From Marinomonas foliarum (GTDB lineage: Bacteria > Pseudomonadota > Gammaproteobacteria > Pseudomonadales > Marinomonadaceae): a stretch of DNA of 64,000 bases. The notes below the pieces were generated by a model, which was given only the letters and a program-made list of their open reading frames with translations, did not search any database and was not told where the DNA came from. Position 1 is the first letter of the stretch, and the number at the start of each line of letters is the position of its first letter. The stretch lies in NCBI RefSeq assembly GCF_003337275.1, contig NZ_QPJQ01000017.1, positions 1 through 64,000 of the forward strand. Reading direction: 5' to 3'. Made by a program: the position numbers and the translations under genes. Of this stretch, positions 27,358-37,203 are shown in pieces.

Positions 27358-28347
27358 TCAGGCTTGTTCACGAACCTTGCGCTGACGCTCTTTTTCTAGC
27401 GCTTTTTCCAAACGATGTTTTTCAACTGCATCCAGCACTTCCGCACCGATGTGCTCTTCACCACGAGAACGAGCCAACTGAACTTGGCGCTCACGCTCGA
27501 TAAAACGTTGACGCTGCTCATCGGTGAATTTATCAACGCAATGCACGCAGCTCACACCTTGTATGTAATGCTCGCTTTGTTTCTCTTCTTCGGTAATCGG
27601 CATACGACACGCATGGCATTGGTCGTATTCGCCTTTTTGTAGGTCATGATTTACAGAAACGCGATTATCAAACACAAAACACTCACCTTCCCATAAGGTT
27701 TCTTCTTTCGGCACTTCTTCCAAGTACTTCAAGATACCACCTTCAAGGTGATACACCTCTTCGAAGCCTTGCTCTAACATATAAGCGGTGGATTTTTCAC
27801 AACGAATACCACCCGTACAGAACATAGCAACTTTCTTGTGTTTCGCTGGATCCATGTTTTCTTTCACATAGGAAGGAAACTCACGGAAGGTCTCTGTTTT
27901 TGGGTTAACCGCATTTTTGAACGTGCCAATTTGCACTTCGTAATCGTTACGGGTATCAACAAGAACCACATCAGGATCAGAAATTAAAGCGTTCCATTCA
28001 GCCGGCTTTACATAAGTACCGACCACGCGCTTAGGATCGATGCCTTCAACGCCCATGGTAACGATTTCTTTTTTCAGTTTTACCTTTGTACGGTAGAACG
28101 GCATATCTTCGTCATAAGACTCTTTGGTGACAATGTTATCCAAACCTGGCTGCTGATCTAACCAAGCCAACATGGTATCAATACCTTCACGAGAACCCGC
28201 CACCGTACCATTAATACCTTCACTTGCTAGCAACAAAGTACCGCGAATCGCGTTGTCTTCTAAGGTTTTTTGGAGTGGTTCACGAAGGGACTCAAAATGA
28301 GGTAGAGCGACAAATTTATAAAGGGCACACACAACGACTTTAGACAT
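27358..28347 (-). CDS. trhO: tRNA uridine-34 hydroxylase TrhO (rhodanese-like, YceA)
   Basis: Oxygen-dependent hydroxylation of U34 in tRNA, the first step to 5-(carboxy)methoxyuridine. N-terminal UPF0176 domain ([17 protein letters not shown]), rhodanese domain with [17 protein letters not shown] and active-site loop [17 protein letters not shown] (essential Cys), then a Cys-rich region ([12 protein letters not shown]) and a basic C-terminal tail. 329 aa. Single gene with its own terminator. Confidence 0.93.
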   Translation of the reverse strand: MSKVVVCALYKFVALPHFESLREPLQKTLEDNAIRGTLLLASEGINGTVAGSREGIDTMLAWLDQQPGLDNIVTKESYDEDMPFYRTKVKLKKEIVTMGVEGIDPKRVVGTYVKPAEWNALISDPDVVLVDTRNDYEVQIGTFKNAVNPKTETFREFPSYVKENMDPAKHKKVAMFCTGGIRCEKSTAYMLEQGFEEVYHLEGGILKYLEEVPKEETLWEGECFVFDNRVSVNHDLQKGEYDQCHACRMPITEEEKQSEHYIQGVSCVHCVDKFTDEQRQRFIERERQVQLARSRGEEHIGAEVLDAVEKHRLEKALEKERQRKVREQA

Positions 28348-28472
28348 AACATTCTCCTATGCGATCTGGAACGTAAAACCAGAGCAATTAAACAAGGCGC
28401 GCATTATAAAGATTTATAGACCATTTTTCGAGGCCAAACTCTAAAAAACCACACAATTAAAAGGGAGTAAAT

Positions 28473-29180
28473 TTACTGGTCCGGATCAAGCGTAGACCCA
28501 GTGGTGTTATTAACACGGAACCAGCCAGCAATACTGTGCCGAGTCCGTTTCGCCACGACGACTTCATGATAAAAGCATTCGCTCAAAAACACCGCCAAGC
28601 GCCCTTTTTTCGGAAAAAATCGCCCCACCTCAACAGACGAGTCATTCTCGTCATAAATAATCAATTCACCACCATCGCCATCTTGCCAATCTTCGTTCAG
28701 ATACAAAACGGTCGATAAAATACGATTACTCTCGCCTTTAAAGGCATCTATGTGTTTTTCGTAAAACGCCCCTTTTTCATATCGGGCAAAATGCGCTTCA
28801 TAATCAAACAAACCTAAGAACAAACGTCGGTTGAGTGCGACACGCAAGTCTGCCATCATTTTTAAAAAATCGGTGCGAATAGGTTTGTCTGGATCAATCC
28901 ACTGAATGTAATCACGTCGTGCATCCAAAACAATTTGGTGGTCTTGCTTACGACCAATACCCGCCTGCAACATCACCGCATTTTGTATGCTTTCTGCCTC
29001 ATCCATTAACGCCTGAGTAAAATCCATTGAAAAAAAGTCGTCCTGTATACTCCACCCCTTGGTCTGTAGATCCATTAATAAATTAGCAAATGGCTCCTCC
29101 CTACTGAAAGCGGGAATAGAATTTTCAACATACAGGCGTTTAGCAGGCAGAACTTTGTTAGACATAGATAGATTCGTCAC
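28473..29180 (-). CDS. 2-oxoglutarate/Fe(II)-dependent oxygenase (prolyl-hydroxylase-like)
   Basis: 235 aa. Double-stranded beta-helix motifs: the HxD metal pair in KHIDAF, then NRILSTVLYLNEDWQDGDGG, the distal histidine in SECFYHEVV, and the 2OG-binding arginine in RHSIAGWFR. Substrate unknown; relatives hydroxylate ribosomal or elongation-factor residues. Start is ambiguous: GTG 29180 or ATG 29165, neither with a good ribosome-binding site. Divergent from radD. Confidence 0.85.
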   Translation of the reverse strand: MTNLSMSNKVLPAKRLYVENSIPAFSREEPFANLLMDLQTKGWSIQDDFFSMDFTQALMDEAESIQNAVMLQAGIGRKQDHQIVLDARRDYIQWIDPDKPIRTDFLKMMADLRVALNRRLFLGLFDYEAHFARYEKGAFYEKHIDAFKGESNRILSTVLYLNEDWQDGDGGELIIYDENDSSVEVGRFFPKKGRLAVFLSECFYHEVVVAKRTRHSIAGWFRVNNTTGSTLDPDQ

Positions 29181-29283
29181 TTAAAAAAGATCACTTGTAA
29201 AAAGGCAAAATTACGACAACAGGTATGATACTGTAGCCAAAGACACAACACACCAAGATTTCACCTGATAGATTTAAAACAAA

Positions 29284-31041
29284 ATGACCCAAACCTTTCA
29301 ATTACGAGACTACCAAATTCAAGCCGTTGAGGCGTCTTTGGGACACTTTCGTAATAGCGACGACCCAGCCGTCATTGTACTTCCAACAGGCGCAGGAAAA
29401 AGCTTAGTAATAGCAGAGCTTAGTCGATTAGCCAAAGGTCGAGTTATTTGCCTGGCACACGTGAAAGAACTGGTTGAACAAAACCACGCGAAGTTCTTGG
29501 CAACCGGTGCATCGGCGGGAATTTTCTCTGCTGGGCTAAGTCAGAAAACCAGCACAGAAAAAACCACTTTCGCCAGCATACAATCGCTATCGGCAAACCT
29601 TGATAATTTTAACGAACCCGTAAGCTTAATCATCATTGATGAATGCCATCGCGTCGGCATGGAAGAAAGTGGCCAATACAATAAAACCATCGAACATTTT
29701 CGAGCACTAAACCCGAAGGTAAAAATCCTCGGTTTGACCGCCACACCCTATCGTTTAGGCAGTGGTTGGATCTACCAGAATCATTACCATGGCTACACAC
29801 GAAGCTGCACCAACTCATTATTCAAGAAATGTATTTTTGAGCTGCCACTCCAACACATGGTGAAAAAAGGCTATTTGACACCTCCTATACATTACGATGC
29901 AGCGATTGCTCATTATGATTTCAGCTTACTAACCGAGAGCTTGGACGGCGAGCAAAACACCGACGACATCGCCTTAAACGAGCTGATTCATAAACACCCA
30001 AGAGTCACTGAAGCCGTTACCGAGCAAATATTACAACTTAGCCAAGATCGCCAAGGAGTGATGATTTTTGCTGCCACCATTGATCATGCCAGAGAAATCG
30101 CCAGTTACTTACCGGCGGATAAAACCGCGCTAATAACCGGTAAAACCAAGCTCAAACAACGCGATTCATTAATCACTGCATTTAAAAATAAAGAGATCAA
30201 ATACTTGGTTAACGTTTCCGTATTAACCACCGGATTTGATGCACCCCATGTGGACGTAATCGCCATATTACGGCCAACGCAATCAATCAGTTTGTTCCAA
30301 CAAATTGTCGGCCGCGGTTTGCGCTTAAGCCCAGGAAAAAAAGACTGCTTAGTCTTGGATTATACCAATAATGGCTACAATATATTTCAACCTGAGATTG
30401 GCGAAAAGCGCCCAACTCAAGATTCAGTGGCAGTGCAAATTCATTGCCCTGCATGCGACTTTGCCAATACATTCTGGGGAAGAAAAGACGCCGAAGGCAA
30501 TATCCTTGAGCATTTTGGACGCCGCTGCCATGGTCTAGTGGAAACCGAACACGGAGAAGAGCAATGCACGTATCGCTTTCGCTTTAAACGCTGCCCTCAT
30601 TGCAATGAAGAAAATGACATCGCTGCACGACAATGCCAACATTGTGCCGAAAAACTCATTGATCCAGACGATTTATTAAGAAGCGCACTCAATCTAAAAA
30701 ACAACAAAGTCTTACGCTGCTCAGCAATTACGCCGGAAATAAACAGCAAAGAAAAAACCATTAAGATCACCTATCACGATGAAGACGGCTTAACACTGGC
30801 GGAGACATTCCGTTTTAATTTCAAGAAGTCCCGACAAGCATTTAACGACCTATTTGCACGAAGAATCGCCAATGGCAGTCAATCTATAGAATTTGATAAA
30901 CTGGAAGAAGTAGAGCGTTTTTTACCATATCTTCCTGCGCCTGATTTCGTCATCGCGAAAAAGCAAAAGCAACATTGGCAGGTCACTGAACGATTATTCG
31001 ACTACCAAGGCCCCTACCGAAAAGCCAACGAGCTTAGCTAA
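29284..31041 (+). CDS. radD: DNA repair helicase-like protein RadD (YejH)
   Basis: 585 aa superfamily-2 ATPase involved in repair and RecA-dependent recombination in E. coli. Motif I PTGAGKS near residue 36, DECHRVG (motif II), GLTATPYRLG (III), TTGFDAPHVDVIAI and QQIVGRGLRL (VI). The C-terminus has two zinc modules (CPACDFANTFWG, then CPHCNEENDIAARQCQHC), as in YejH. ATG 29284 lies directly before the conserved FQLRDYQIQAVEASL. Convergent with the TetR gene, leaving 5 nt. Confidence 0.93.
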   Translation: MTQTFQLRDYQIQAVEASLGHFRNSDDPAVIVLPTGAGKSLVIAELSRLAKGRVICLAHVKELVEQNHAKFLATGASAGIFSAGLSQKTSTEKTTFASIQSLSANLDNFNEPVSLIIIDECHRVGMEESGQYNKTIEHFRALNPKVKILGLTATPYRLGSGWIYQNHYHGYTRSCTNSLFKKCIFELPLQHMVKKGYLTPPIHYDAAIAHYDFSLLTESLDGEQNTDDIALNELIHKHPRVTEAVTEQILQLSQDRQGVMIFAATIDHAREIASYLPADKTALITGKTKLKQRDSLITAFKNKEIKYLVNVSVLTTGFDAPHVDVIAILRPTQSISLFQQIVGRGLRLSPGKKDCLVLDYTNNGYNIFQPEIGEKRPTQDSVAVQIHCPACDFANTFWGRKDAEGNILEHFGRRCHGLVETEHGEEQCTYRFRFKRCPHCNEENDIAARQCQHCAEKLIDPDDLLRSALNLKNNKVLRCSAITPEINSKEKTIKITYHDEDGLTLAETFRFNFKKSRQAFNDLFARRIANGSQSIEFDKLEEVERFLPYLPAPDFVIAKKQKQHWQVTERLFDYQGPYRKANELS

Positions 31042-31046
31042 AAGCA

Positions 31047-31634
31047 TTAACCCTTGGCTTTTAACGCATTACGATAAGACATTTCAAACGGCAGATTCAT
31101 TCGCTTCAAATGGTCGATTGCAACCGCCCCCAAAACGCCCTTTGGCACCCCTGTTAGCAAAACAAACCAATAGTTAGCAATCATATTTTCAGCAAAAATA
31201 CCGGCTGTTTTATCGTCTACACCAACCTGCTTGAAGCGCTTTACAATACCTTCTGAAATAACAGTCATTTGATTGGTATGAAACCCACCCTTCGCCAAGC
31301 TATCTAACAATACTTGTCGAGTAAATTCTGCGTATTCATCGTAAAAGTCAAATAAGACTTGGGCCATCTGCAGGAGATAGTCAATGGGGGAAGAGCTGGC
31401 TTTTTGAGAAGCAACAGCAGCGCGAAGCGCCACATCCATTTCATCAAAAAAGATATCTTTTACTAGAGAAAGCTTATCGGGAAAGTGAACAAACAAAGTT
31501 CCAACTGCAATGCCAGCTTTGTCACTTAGGTAGCGAGTACTGGTTGCTTCAATACCTTGTGTTAAAAAAGCTTGTTTAGCGATGGTTTTAATTTTAGATC
31601 GAGTATTGGCTTTTTGCTGCTGACGAAGACTCAC
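31047..31634 (-). CDS. TetR-family regulator
   Basis: 195 aa. N-terminal helix-turn-helix (IKTIAKQAFLTQGIEATSTR, then YLSDKAGIAVGTLFVHFPDK) and an all-helical ligand domain. The C-terminal half is not diagnostic. No obvious divergent target gene: the upstream neighbour is the DUF1499 gene on the same strand, the downstream is convergent radD. Confidence 0.88.
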   Translation of the reverse strand: MSLRQQQKANTRSKIKTIAKQAFLTQGIEATSTRYLSDKAGIAVGTLFVHFPDKLSLVKDIFFDEMDVALRAAVASQKASSSPIDYLLQMAQVLFDFYDEYAEFTRQVLLDSLAKGGFHTNQMTVISEGIVKRFKQVGVDDKTAGIFAENMIANYWFVLLTGVPKGVLGAVAIDHLKRMNLPFEMSYRNALKAKG

Positions 31635-31703
31635 CTTTATATTTCCTCTAAGAAAGATACTAATCGAGTCTAGCTTTTCTCTCTATCGATGACGAGCAGA
31701 AAT

Positions 31704-32465
31704 TTAACGACCAAAATAAACATTAGGAATAGGAGAATGATTCAATGAGACAGATAGATCATTCATAAAAGACACAATTCGCTGAGCGTTTACACCGTAA
31801 TCTCCAGTACCCACTCTAGAACATGAACGCATATCAATTCGAATTTTATTATCTACCTCAGTAATTCGAATTACAACATCATCACGAAAGCCAAAAATCG
31901 GCGTACGCGCTGTGGCTTCAATAATCCCCGCACCAGAATACGTAGCAATAACGTCCCAATCACGCTCTTCTACTAAATCGGCAACGGCAGCAAACACGGT
32001 GGCTTGATCTTTTCCAGAAAACAGAGGCTGAACATTGGGGTAATATTTTTGCTGAATGGGTGCCCATTCGGTGTTGTAACTTAAATCATTTTCTTTCGAC
32101 TTTCGAATGAAATTAACATTTAGAAAACTGGGGGGCGTCTGGGTATCTGTGGTTATATCGTTGATATCAGGCAGTTCAGCGCGCTGACAATAGAAAACGA
32201 TCCACATGATGCTATACAACAAAGAAACTATGAGAACTAAAAAAAAGAAACGCTGAACACCAACATTTTTTTCTTTTCTGCATATACCCAACGAAGCCGC
32301 AGCTAACAGGGATAACACCAAAGAAGCAAATACGCTCGTGCGCAACATTGAAAAGCCTGTTATTGGCTCAAAAATCCCTACTCTAACACCGGCGATTGAT
32401 ATAAACGCAACACACCCAACTAACATAAGCAGAATGTATAAAACCGGAGAGATATAACGACTCAT
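31704..32465 (-). CDS. DUF1499-domain membrane protein
   Basis: About 253 aa. Three N-terminal membrane helices (about residues 10-27, 40-58, 70-92), then a DUF1499 domain: FSGKDQATVFAAVADLVEER, then EATARTPIFGFRDDVVIRI and IDMRSCSRVGTGDYGVNAQR. The role of this domain is unknown. ATG 32465 (MSRYIS) is preferred over the TTG at 32471. Upstream of a TetR gene on the same strand (70 nt gap). Confidence 0.82.
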   Translation of the reverse strand: MSRYISPVLYILLMLVGCVAFISIAGVRVGIFEPITGFSMLRTSVFASLVLSLLAAASLGICRKEKNVGVQRFFFLVLIVSLLYSIMWIVFYCQRAELPDINDITTDTQTPPSFLNVNFIRKSKENDLSYNTEWAPIQQKYYPNVQPLFSGKDQATVFAAVADLVEERDWDVIATYSGAGIIEATARTPIFGFRDDVVIRITEVDNKIRIDMRSCSRVGTGDYGVNAQRIVSFMNDLSVSLNHSPIPNVYFGR

Positions 32466-32710
32466 AGACAACTCATAGTAAAAAAATAATATCTGACACC
32501 ATATCGTGACTTGGTGACAACGAACAGAAGCAATAACGCTCTTTCAGATCATTCCTTTGTATTTGCATATTTTCTGTAAGGTTTTTGATAAAAAAGCTTA
32601 AGGAGCAAACCACACAGCCCACATAATAATGAATACAACTGTTTTTTCAAACTGGACATAAGAGGCAAATAATCGATAATGACTCAGCCAAAACGAGAGC
32701 CATTTTCACC

Positions 32711-33421
32711 ATGACTAACACACCCTCTAAACATTCTATCGACATACTGCGTGAAGAATGCAAAACAGACTCCATGAGACCATTCATCGCCAGAGGTTCT
32801 AAGGCTGTCCGATGTGCCTACTGTTTAATGGCTGAGTTCGCTTGCTTTTGCCACCTCAGAAAAAGCATGGCATCGCCAATTGATTTCATTCTACTTTTTC
32901 ATCGTGACGAAATTCACAAACCAACCAATAGCGGCAGACTCATAGCAGACCTGTTTCCAGAAGACACGCAAGCTTACTTATGGAGTCGAACAGAACCATC
33001 GGAGCAACTACTGAAGCGACTGAAAAGCTGCCAAGGAAACTGCACTGTATTGTTTCCAAACACAGAAACAGCACAAGCCCAAAACAGACAGCTAAGAAGT
33101 CTTATCCCTCCCAGTCACCAAAACAATAAAAAGCACACATTTATCATTTTGGATGGGACATGGAAGCAAGCAAGTAAAATGTTTCATCAAAGTGAATGGC
33201 TTAAAGAGATTCCTCACTTTGAAATTAACAGTGAAGCCCAGCGCTCATTCCTGGTTAGACACTCTAGCCATCAAATGCAGTTTGCGACCGCAGAAGTCAC
33301 CGCCATGCTTCTCGAAACACTAGGACACGAGAAACACAGCAAACATCTATTGAATTATTACCAAGCCTTCAATGAGCATTGCATGATCAGTAGAAAACGG
33401 GGCAACAACCTCTCATTATGA
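32711..33421 (+). CDS. DTW-domain tRNA-uridine aminocarboxypropyltransferase
   Basis: 236 aa. N-terminal cysteine cluster (RCAYCLMAEFACFCHLRK), SPOUT-like core and the hallmark DGTW (residues about 150-153, LDGTWKQASKMFHQS), then SFLVRHSSHQMQFATAEVTA. DTW enzymes (TapT/YfiP type) install acp3U in tRNA from S-adenosylmethionine. An ATG further downstream is possible, but the Cys cluster requires an early start. Convergent with the DUF2947 gene. Confidence 0.85.
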   Translation: MTNTPSKHSIDILREECKTDSMRPFIARGSKAVRCAYCLMAEFACFCHLRKSMASPIDFILLFHRDEIHKPTNSGRLIADLFPEDTQAYLWSRTEPSEQLLKRLKSCQGNCTVLFPNTETAQAQNRQLRSLIPPSHQNNKKHTFIILDGTWKQASKMFHQSEWLKEIPHFEINSEAQRSFLVRHSSHQMQFATAEVTAMLLETLGHEKHSKHLLNYYQAFNEHCMISRKRGNNLSL

Positions 33422-33470
33422 AAGTAAATTACAGAAAAAGAATTTCAAAGAACGCTAGAGCCTAATTTAA

Positions 33471-33953
33471 TTAGACGCCTCGAAACAACAAGTTACCCCA
33501 GCCATTAGTATGAAACTGCGCGGCTTGTTTTTTCTTTTTGCCCACTAAAATAGGCCCATTATCTAAAAAAAGAAATGCCTTCCACGTTCGTTTAAAAACA
33601 CCCCAAGGCAGTTCAAAAACCAACTCATTATGGCAGCAAAAAAATACAGTCGTATCCTCACCCCAAGCAGAGAAATGCGTAAGAACCTCATCAGGTAAAG
33701 ATGCCTCTTCACTATCCCACGCTTTTTCCCAGTGAAGCTTGCCATCAGGCACTTTTGCACTGTCTTTCTTTGGCCAGTCTTTGTCAGATAAGTGATCGGG
33801 ATGAATCTGTTCATCACTAATATAATCTCGCCAAATTTGCGCGGCTCTTTGCTCACTTAACAAACAAATTTGCAGCAAATCTTCAGGCTCAACTTTTGGG
33901 TCATTACGCTTAAAAATCCAACTCTTGGAAAACTGTTCTAACGATTGGTACAA
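33471..33953 (-). CDS. DUF2947-family protein
   Basis: 160 aa, soluble. Features of the DUF2947 family: FSKSWIFKRNDPKVEPEDLL, then AAQIWRDYIS, WEKAWDSEE and the C-terminal WKAFLFLDNGPILVGKKKKQ. Function unknown. Starts with TTG 33953, preceded by AAGGA 7-8 nt upstream. Confidence 0.75.
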   Translation of the reverse strand: MYQSLEQFSKSWIFKRNDPKVEPEDLLQICLLSEQRAAQIWRDYISDEQIHPDHLSDKDWPKKDSAKVPDGKLHWEKAWDSEEASLPDEVLTHFSAWGEDTTVFFCCHNELVFELPWGVFKRTWKAFLFLDNGPILVGKKKKQAAQFHTNGWGNLLFRGV

Positions 33954-34051
33954 GGAAATTTCCTTAGCAAATTAAAATGATGAAAAAATCTAACCTAACG
34001 AGTGAAAAAGGATCGTTTGTTCATTTAATCAAGCTTAACTAATATTATCAT

Positions 34052-34069
34052 TGTTGTAATAAAACAACA
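34052..34069. promoter_or_regulatory. Inverted repeat before the small basic gene
   Basis: TGTTGT-AATAAA-ACAACA lies 29 nt upstream of the 63-codon gene, in AT-rich promoter-like DNA between divergent genes. Possible operator. Confidence 0.35.
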
Positions 34070-34097
34070 TTTTCTATTAACAAATCAGGAGAATACC

Positions 34098-34289
34098 ATG
34101 GACTCTCAAGAGCAATACGAAGCATTACTAGCAAAATGGGGCTATGCTGATACCTCTGTCGAAGACCACGCTCGCCGTCAAAGACGTGCTCGTCGTGTTA
34201 AAGCTGTTGTTGCTTTTTTCAAGAATGCTGTAACAGCAATTAAAAAAGTCAGCTCTCGCCCTCAGCAACTTGGTCAAGCAAGCAACTAA
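34098..34289 (+). CDS. Small basic protein, unknown
   Basis: 63 aa. An acidic N-terminus (MDSQEQYEALLAKWGYADTS) is followed by a strongly basic amphipathic segment (ARRQRRARRVKAVVAFFKNA) and a basic tail. AGGAGA 7 nt before the ATG is the best ribosome-binding site in this neighbourhood, so it is probably expressed. No family recognised; the basic helix could bind nucleic acid or membrane. Confidence 0.65.
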   Translation: MDSQEQYEALLAKWGYADTSVEDHARRQRRARRVKAVVAFFKNAVTAIKKVSSRPQQLGQASN

Positions 34290-34436
34290 TACCGGAAATA
34301 AGCCCATAATAATTGGCTGTTAGTGTATCGTAAATAGATCTTTTAAAGGGGAGAAAAATAATAAACCCCCTCCCTTCCTTAACCTCCTCTAAATTCGCTA
34401 TCATCAATACTCATTCACAACAAAACACCTTCTTTT

Positions 34437-35081
34437 ATGACTTACTCTTACAAAGCGATAATCTTTGATTGCGATGGCGTTATTGTCGATACAGAAACCA
34501 TTTCCAACACTATTCTGAAATCCATGCTAAGTGAATGCGGCCTTGAACTTGATGACGAGACATTGCACGCAAAATTTACCGGATTCACTAACCAAGAAAA
34601 CCTAATTAATGCCGAGAAGTTATTAGGAAGGCCTCTCCCAGCAAACTTTGATGAAGATTATAGGCAGCGCTTTCATGCTGTCATCGAAGCAGACCTAGAC
34701 CCGATAAAAGGCGTGCGAGACTTACTCAACAAAATTACCATGCCAATCGCCATGGCAACCAATGCTCGACGTAAAGAAATGGATTTTAAACTAAACAAAA
34801 TTCAACTAGCAGAACGCTTTTCTACACGCTTCTGTGTCGAGGACGTAGAAAATGGCAAACCTGCACCGGACCTTTACTTAAAAGCAGCAAAAGCACTCAA
34901 TGTAGCGCCAGAAGATTGTTTGGTAATAGAAGATTCTATTGCAGGAATTACAGCTGGACGAGCGGCAGGAATGCGAGTACTTGCCTTTAGTGAAACCCTT
35001 GATGCGAACATGCAAACGGCCGCTGGCGCAACAGAATGCTTCCATACGATGAAAGAACTAGAAGGCTTGCTAGGGATTTAA
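34437..35081 (+). CDS. HAD-superfamily phosphatase (beta-phosphoglucomutase/YieH-like)
   Basis: 214 aa. HAD motif I IIFDCDGVIVDTE at residues 8-20, a helical cap, motif II near MATNARR, motif III lysine in ENGKPAPDLYLKA, and motif IV VIEDSIAGITAGRAAGM. This pattern fits sugar-phosphate or nucleotide phosphatases such as YieH; substrate not determinable. No clear ribosome-binding site. Confidence 0.88.
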   Translation: MTYSYKAIIFDCDGVIVDTETISNTILKSMLSECGLELDDETLHAKFTGFTNQENLINAEKLLGRPLPANFDEDYRQRFHAVIEADLDPIKGVRDLLNKITMPIAMATNARRKEMDFKLNKIQLAERFSTRFCVEDVENGKPAPDLYLKAAKALNVAPEDCLVIEDSIAGITAGRAAGMRVLAFSETLDANMQTAAGATECFHTMKELEGLLGI

Positions 35082-35129
35082 CAAACCTTCCACCCCTTCA
35101 TCTCAAACAGCTTATTTTGTCTAAACCAT

Positions 35130-36158
35130 TTAGTTAGACATAGACTGTAATTGTTTTAGCAGGCTCTTCGGCAACTCTTTTATAGTCAGCGTGCCGGAGT
35201 CTGCATCAAACACCACAGACTCACTCAGCAACTCACTATCAAAACTAATCGTCAAAGCACGAGAGCTACCAGACAAGCGTGTCAGTTTTTTCAGCGCTGC
35301 TTTTTCGACAAAGATTTCTTTCTCCATCTTAAAACTATCAGAATCGGCAATTTCTAAGAACTTATTCGCTTGCTCAACAGAAAATCGGGACTCAACTTGA
35401 GAAGCAATCTCCTTAATCGCCAACGGCTCGCGATCTTGCGCTTTCGCCTGACAATGCTCAGAAACCACTTTTTTGAATTCGTTCGCCTGCTTAGATGGAA
35501 AACCTTCCGACTGACAAAACGCAGAGGTCAAATCCACTAGCTTACGAGTTTCTTTTGCAGCGACTTTCGGTTCATCACAACCAATAAACTGAGTAAAATA
35601 TTCACTCTCAAATTTAGGCGCCCGACCAAAACGGAAAGAAATGTAGCGCCCTTCATCGCCCGCTTGCCATGCCGTCAAATTAATACGCAGCGACATATGA
35701 AGCTTTTCCATCTCGATCTGCTCAATTTGCGACAAGCTCAAATCCGCACCAAGACCAATACCCTTTTTGCGTTTTAACATGACGATATACAAAAAGTGCG
35801 TATCATGTAGTTCGTAATGGTTAAACCACAACAAACCACCCTCTGCTTCTTCTACTGGCTCTAAATATTTCAGATATTCGGCAGCGCAATCCTTGGTAAA
35901 TCCCGAAAAGTCGACAAAGGTATCGTTTTTAAAATGCTTAAACAATAAAGCTGGTAATTGCGCACCCTCCTCACTGCCTTGAGGGTTTACAAAGCGACCT
36001 GTATTCATTCCAGAACGATTGAATAGATTCGTCACCTGAGCAGACAACGCCTCAGCTTGCCCATCTACTGGGTTTTCATTGGGACGCGCAATAAGAATCG
36101 CCTTACGCTCGCCTTCATGTTTTTGAATCTCATGCACAATTAAGTTGCTAATAGACAC
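35130..36158 (-). CDS. yejK: Nucleoid-associated protein YejK (NdpA)
   Basis: 342 aa, matching the YejK/NdpA family of abundant nucleoid proteins. Landmarks: VTNLFNRSGMNTGRFVNPQG, LLWFNHYELHDTHFLYIVML, RFGRAPKFESEYFTQFIGCD and the C-terminal ALTISFDSELL. Starts at GTG 36158 with AAGAGGT upstream. Divergent from the small gene at 36246. Confidence 0.9.
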   Translation of the reverse strand: MSISNLIVHEIQKHEGERKAILIARPNENPVDGQAEALSAQVTNLFNRSGMNTGRFVNPQGSEEGAQLPALLFKHFKNDTFVDFSGFTKDCAAEYLKYLEPVEEAEGGLLWFNHYELHDTHFLYIVMLKRKKGIGLGADLSLSQIEQIEMEKLHMSLRINLTAWQAGDEGRYISFRFGRAPKFESEYFTQFIGCDEPKVAAKETRKLVDLTSAFCQSEGFPSKQANEFKKVVSEHCQAKAQDREPLAIKEIASQVESRFSVEQANKFLEIADSDSFKMEKEIFVEKAALKKLTRLSGSSRALTISFDSELLSESVVFDADSGTLTIKELPKSLLKQLQSMSN

Positions 36159-36245
36159 CAGCTACCTCTTACGTTTAATATGGATGATTGCGATCATTTT
36201 TTAACCCATAGATTTACTTATAGGATATCCCCCAACCAAAACACT

Positions 36246-36563
36246 ATGATAAAACCAAAAACCACCAAAAGAGACACGCGAGAAGAGCTTGAATCTCTGG
36301 TAGATCAATTTATCAAGCGAAACGGAACGATCCAGCAAGTAAATATGGGTGAATCCGGTTTAGTTGATGGCAAGTATAACACGAGCCACATAGGCTTTAA
36401 CGAGCCTAAACAAGATCGGACGCCATTAAATCACGTTGTCGCTGCAATTCAACAAAGAAAGCACACCAAATCACCAACCACCCCAGCCGTTAAAAAGCGT
36501 CCTAAGAAGAAAATAATCTATGATGACTTTGGCGATCCTATCCGTTGGGTTTGGGAAGAATAA
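36246..36563 (+). CDS. Small hypothetical protein with an FIKRNGTIQQV motif
   Basis: 105 aa from ATG 36246 (an upstream ATG at 36180 would overlap the yejK promoter). Segment REELESLVDQFIKRNGTIQQ resembles the motif of a family of short gammaproteobacterial proteins that includes the RNA-polymerase-associated SutA (F..GG.I.QV); this is only a pattern-level resemblance. The C-terminus is basic (VKKRPKKKIIYDDFGDPIRW). Function unknown. Confidence 0.6.
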   Translation: MIKPKTTKRDTREELESLVDQFIKRNGTIQQVNMGESGLVDGKYNTSHIGFNEPKQDRTPLNHVVAAIQQRKHTKSPTTPAVKKRPKKKIIYDDFGDPIRWVWEE

Positions 36564-36658
36564 GCATATAAAAAGGCTCTTCTCTTGAGCGCTTTGAATT
36601 ACCCTTTTAATCCTGCAATAATATTTCTCATATTATTAATATCGTTAGGAATTGAATC

Positions 36659-37081
36659 ATGTCTATAAAGTATCTTCACGCAATGATAAGAACAGACAAA
36701 CCAGAAGAAAGTCATACATTCTATACCGAAGGTTTAGGTCTAATTCAGACGCGACGTATGGACAGTGAAAAAGGCCAATTTTCACTTATTTACTACGCAA
36801 CAGAGGAAGGCGCACCAGAAGTTGAGCTAACGCACAACTGGAGTGACCGCGAATACACCGGCGGCGATCAATTCGGTCACCTTGCATTTGAAGTCGATAA
36901 TATTTATCAAGTATGTGAAAAACTACAATCCTTAGGCGTTAGTATCCTACGTCCACCTCGCGACGGTCACATGGCCTTCATTAAAGACCCGAACAACATC
37001 TCAATCGAGCTTTTACAAAAAGATGGCTCGCTTGAAATACAAGAACCTTGGGCTTCTATGGAAAACATTGGTAGCTGGTAA
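36659..37081 (+). CDS. gloA: Lactoylglutathione lyase-like VOC protein
   Basis: 140 aa glyoxalase I-type fold. The four metal ligands are in the GloA positions: His in KYLHAMIR, Glu in VELTHNW, His in FGHLAFEV and Glu in ISIELLQ. HNWSDREYTGGDQFGHLAFE and PPRDGHMAFIKDPNN are family segments. Detoxifies methylglyoxal-glutathione adducts, presumably. Starts at ATG 36659 after a weak GGAATTG. Confidence 0.85.
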   Translation: MSIKYLHAMIRTDKPEESHTFYTEGLGLIQTRRMDSEKGQFSLIYYATEEGAPEVELTHNWSDREYTGGDQFGHLAFEVDNIYQVCEKLQSLGVSILRPPRDGHMAFIKDPNNISIELLQKDGSLEIQEPWASMENIGSW

Positions 37082-37203
37082 TTACATAAAATTACAAACC
37101 TGTGACTTTTTTAAACAAAGCTACAAAAAACCAATGGCGATGTTAAGCTTTTGTCCATAAGCTAAATAAATCACAGATGTCTATTAAGGACAGTTAAAGA
37201 ATA

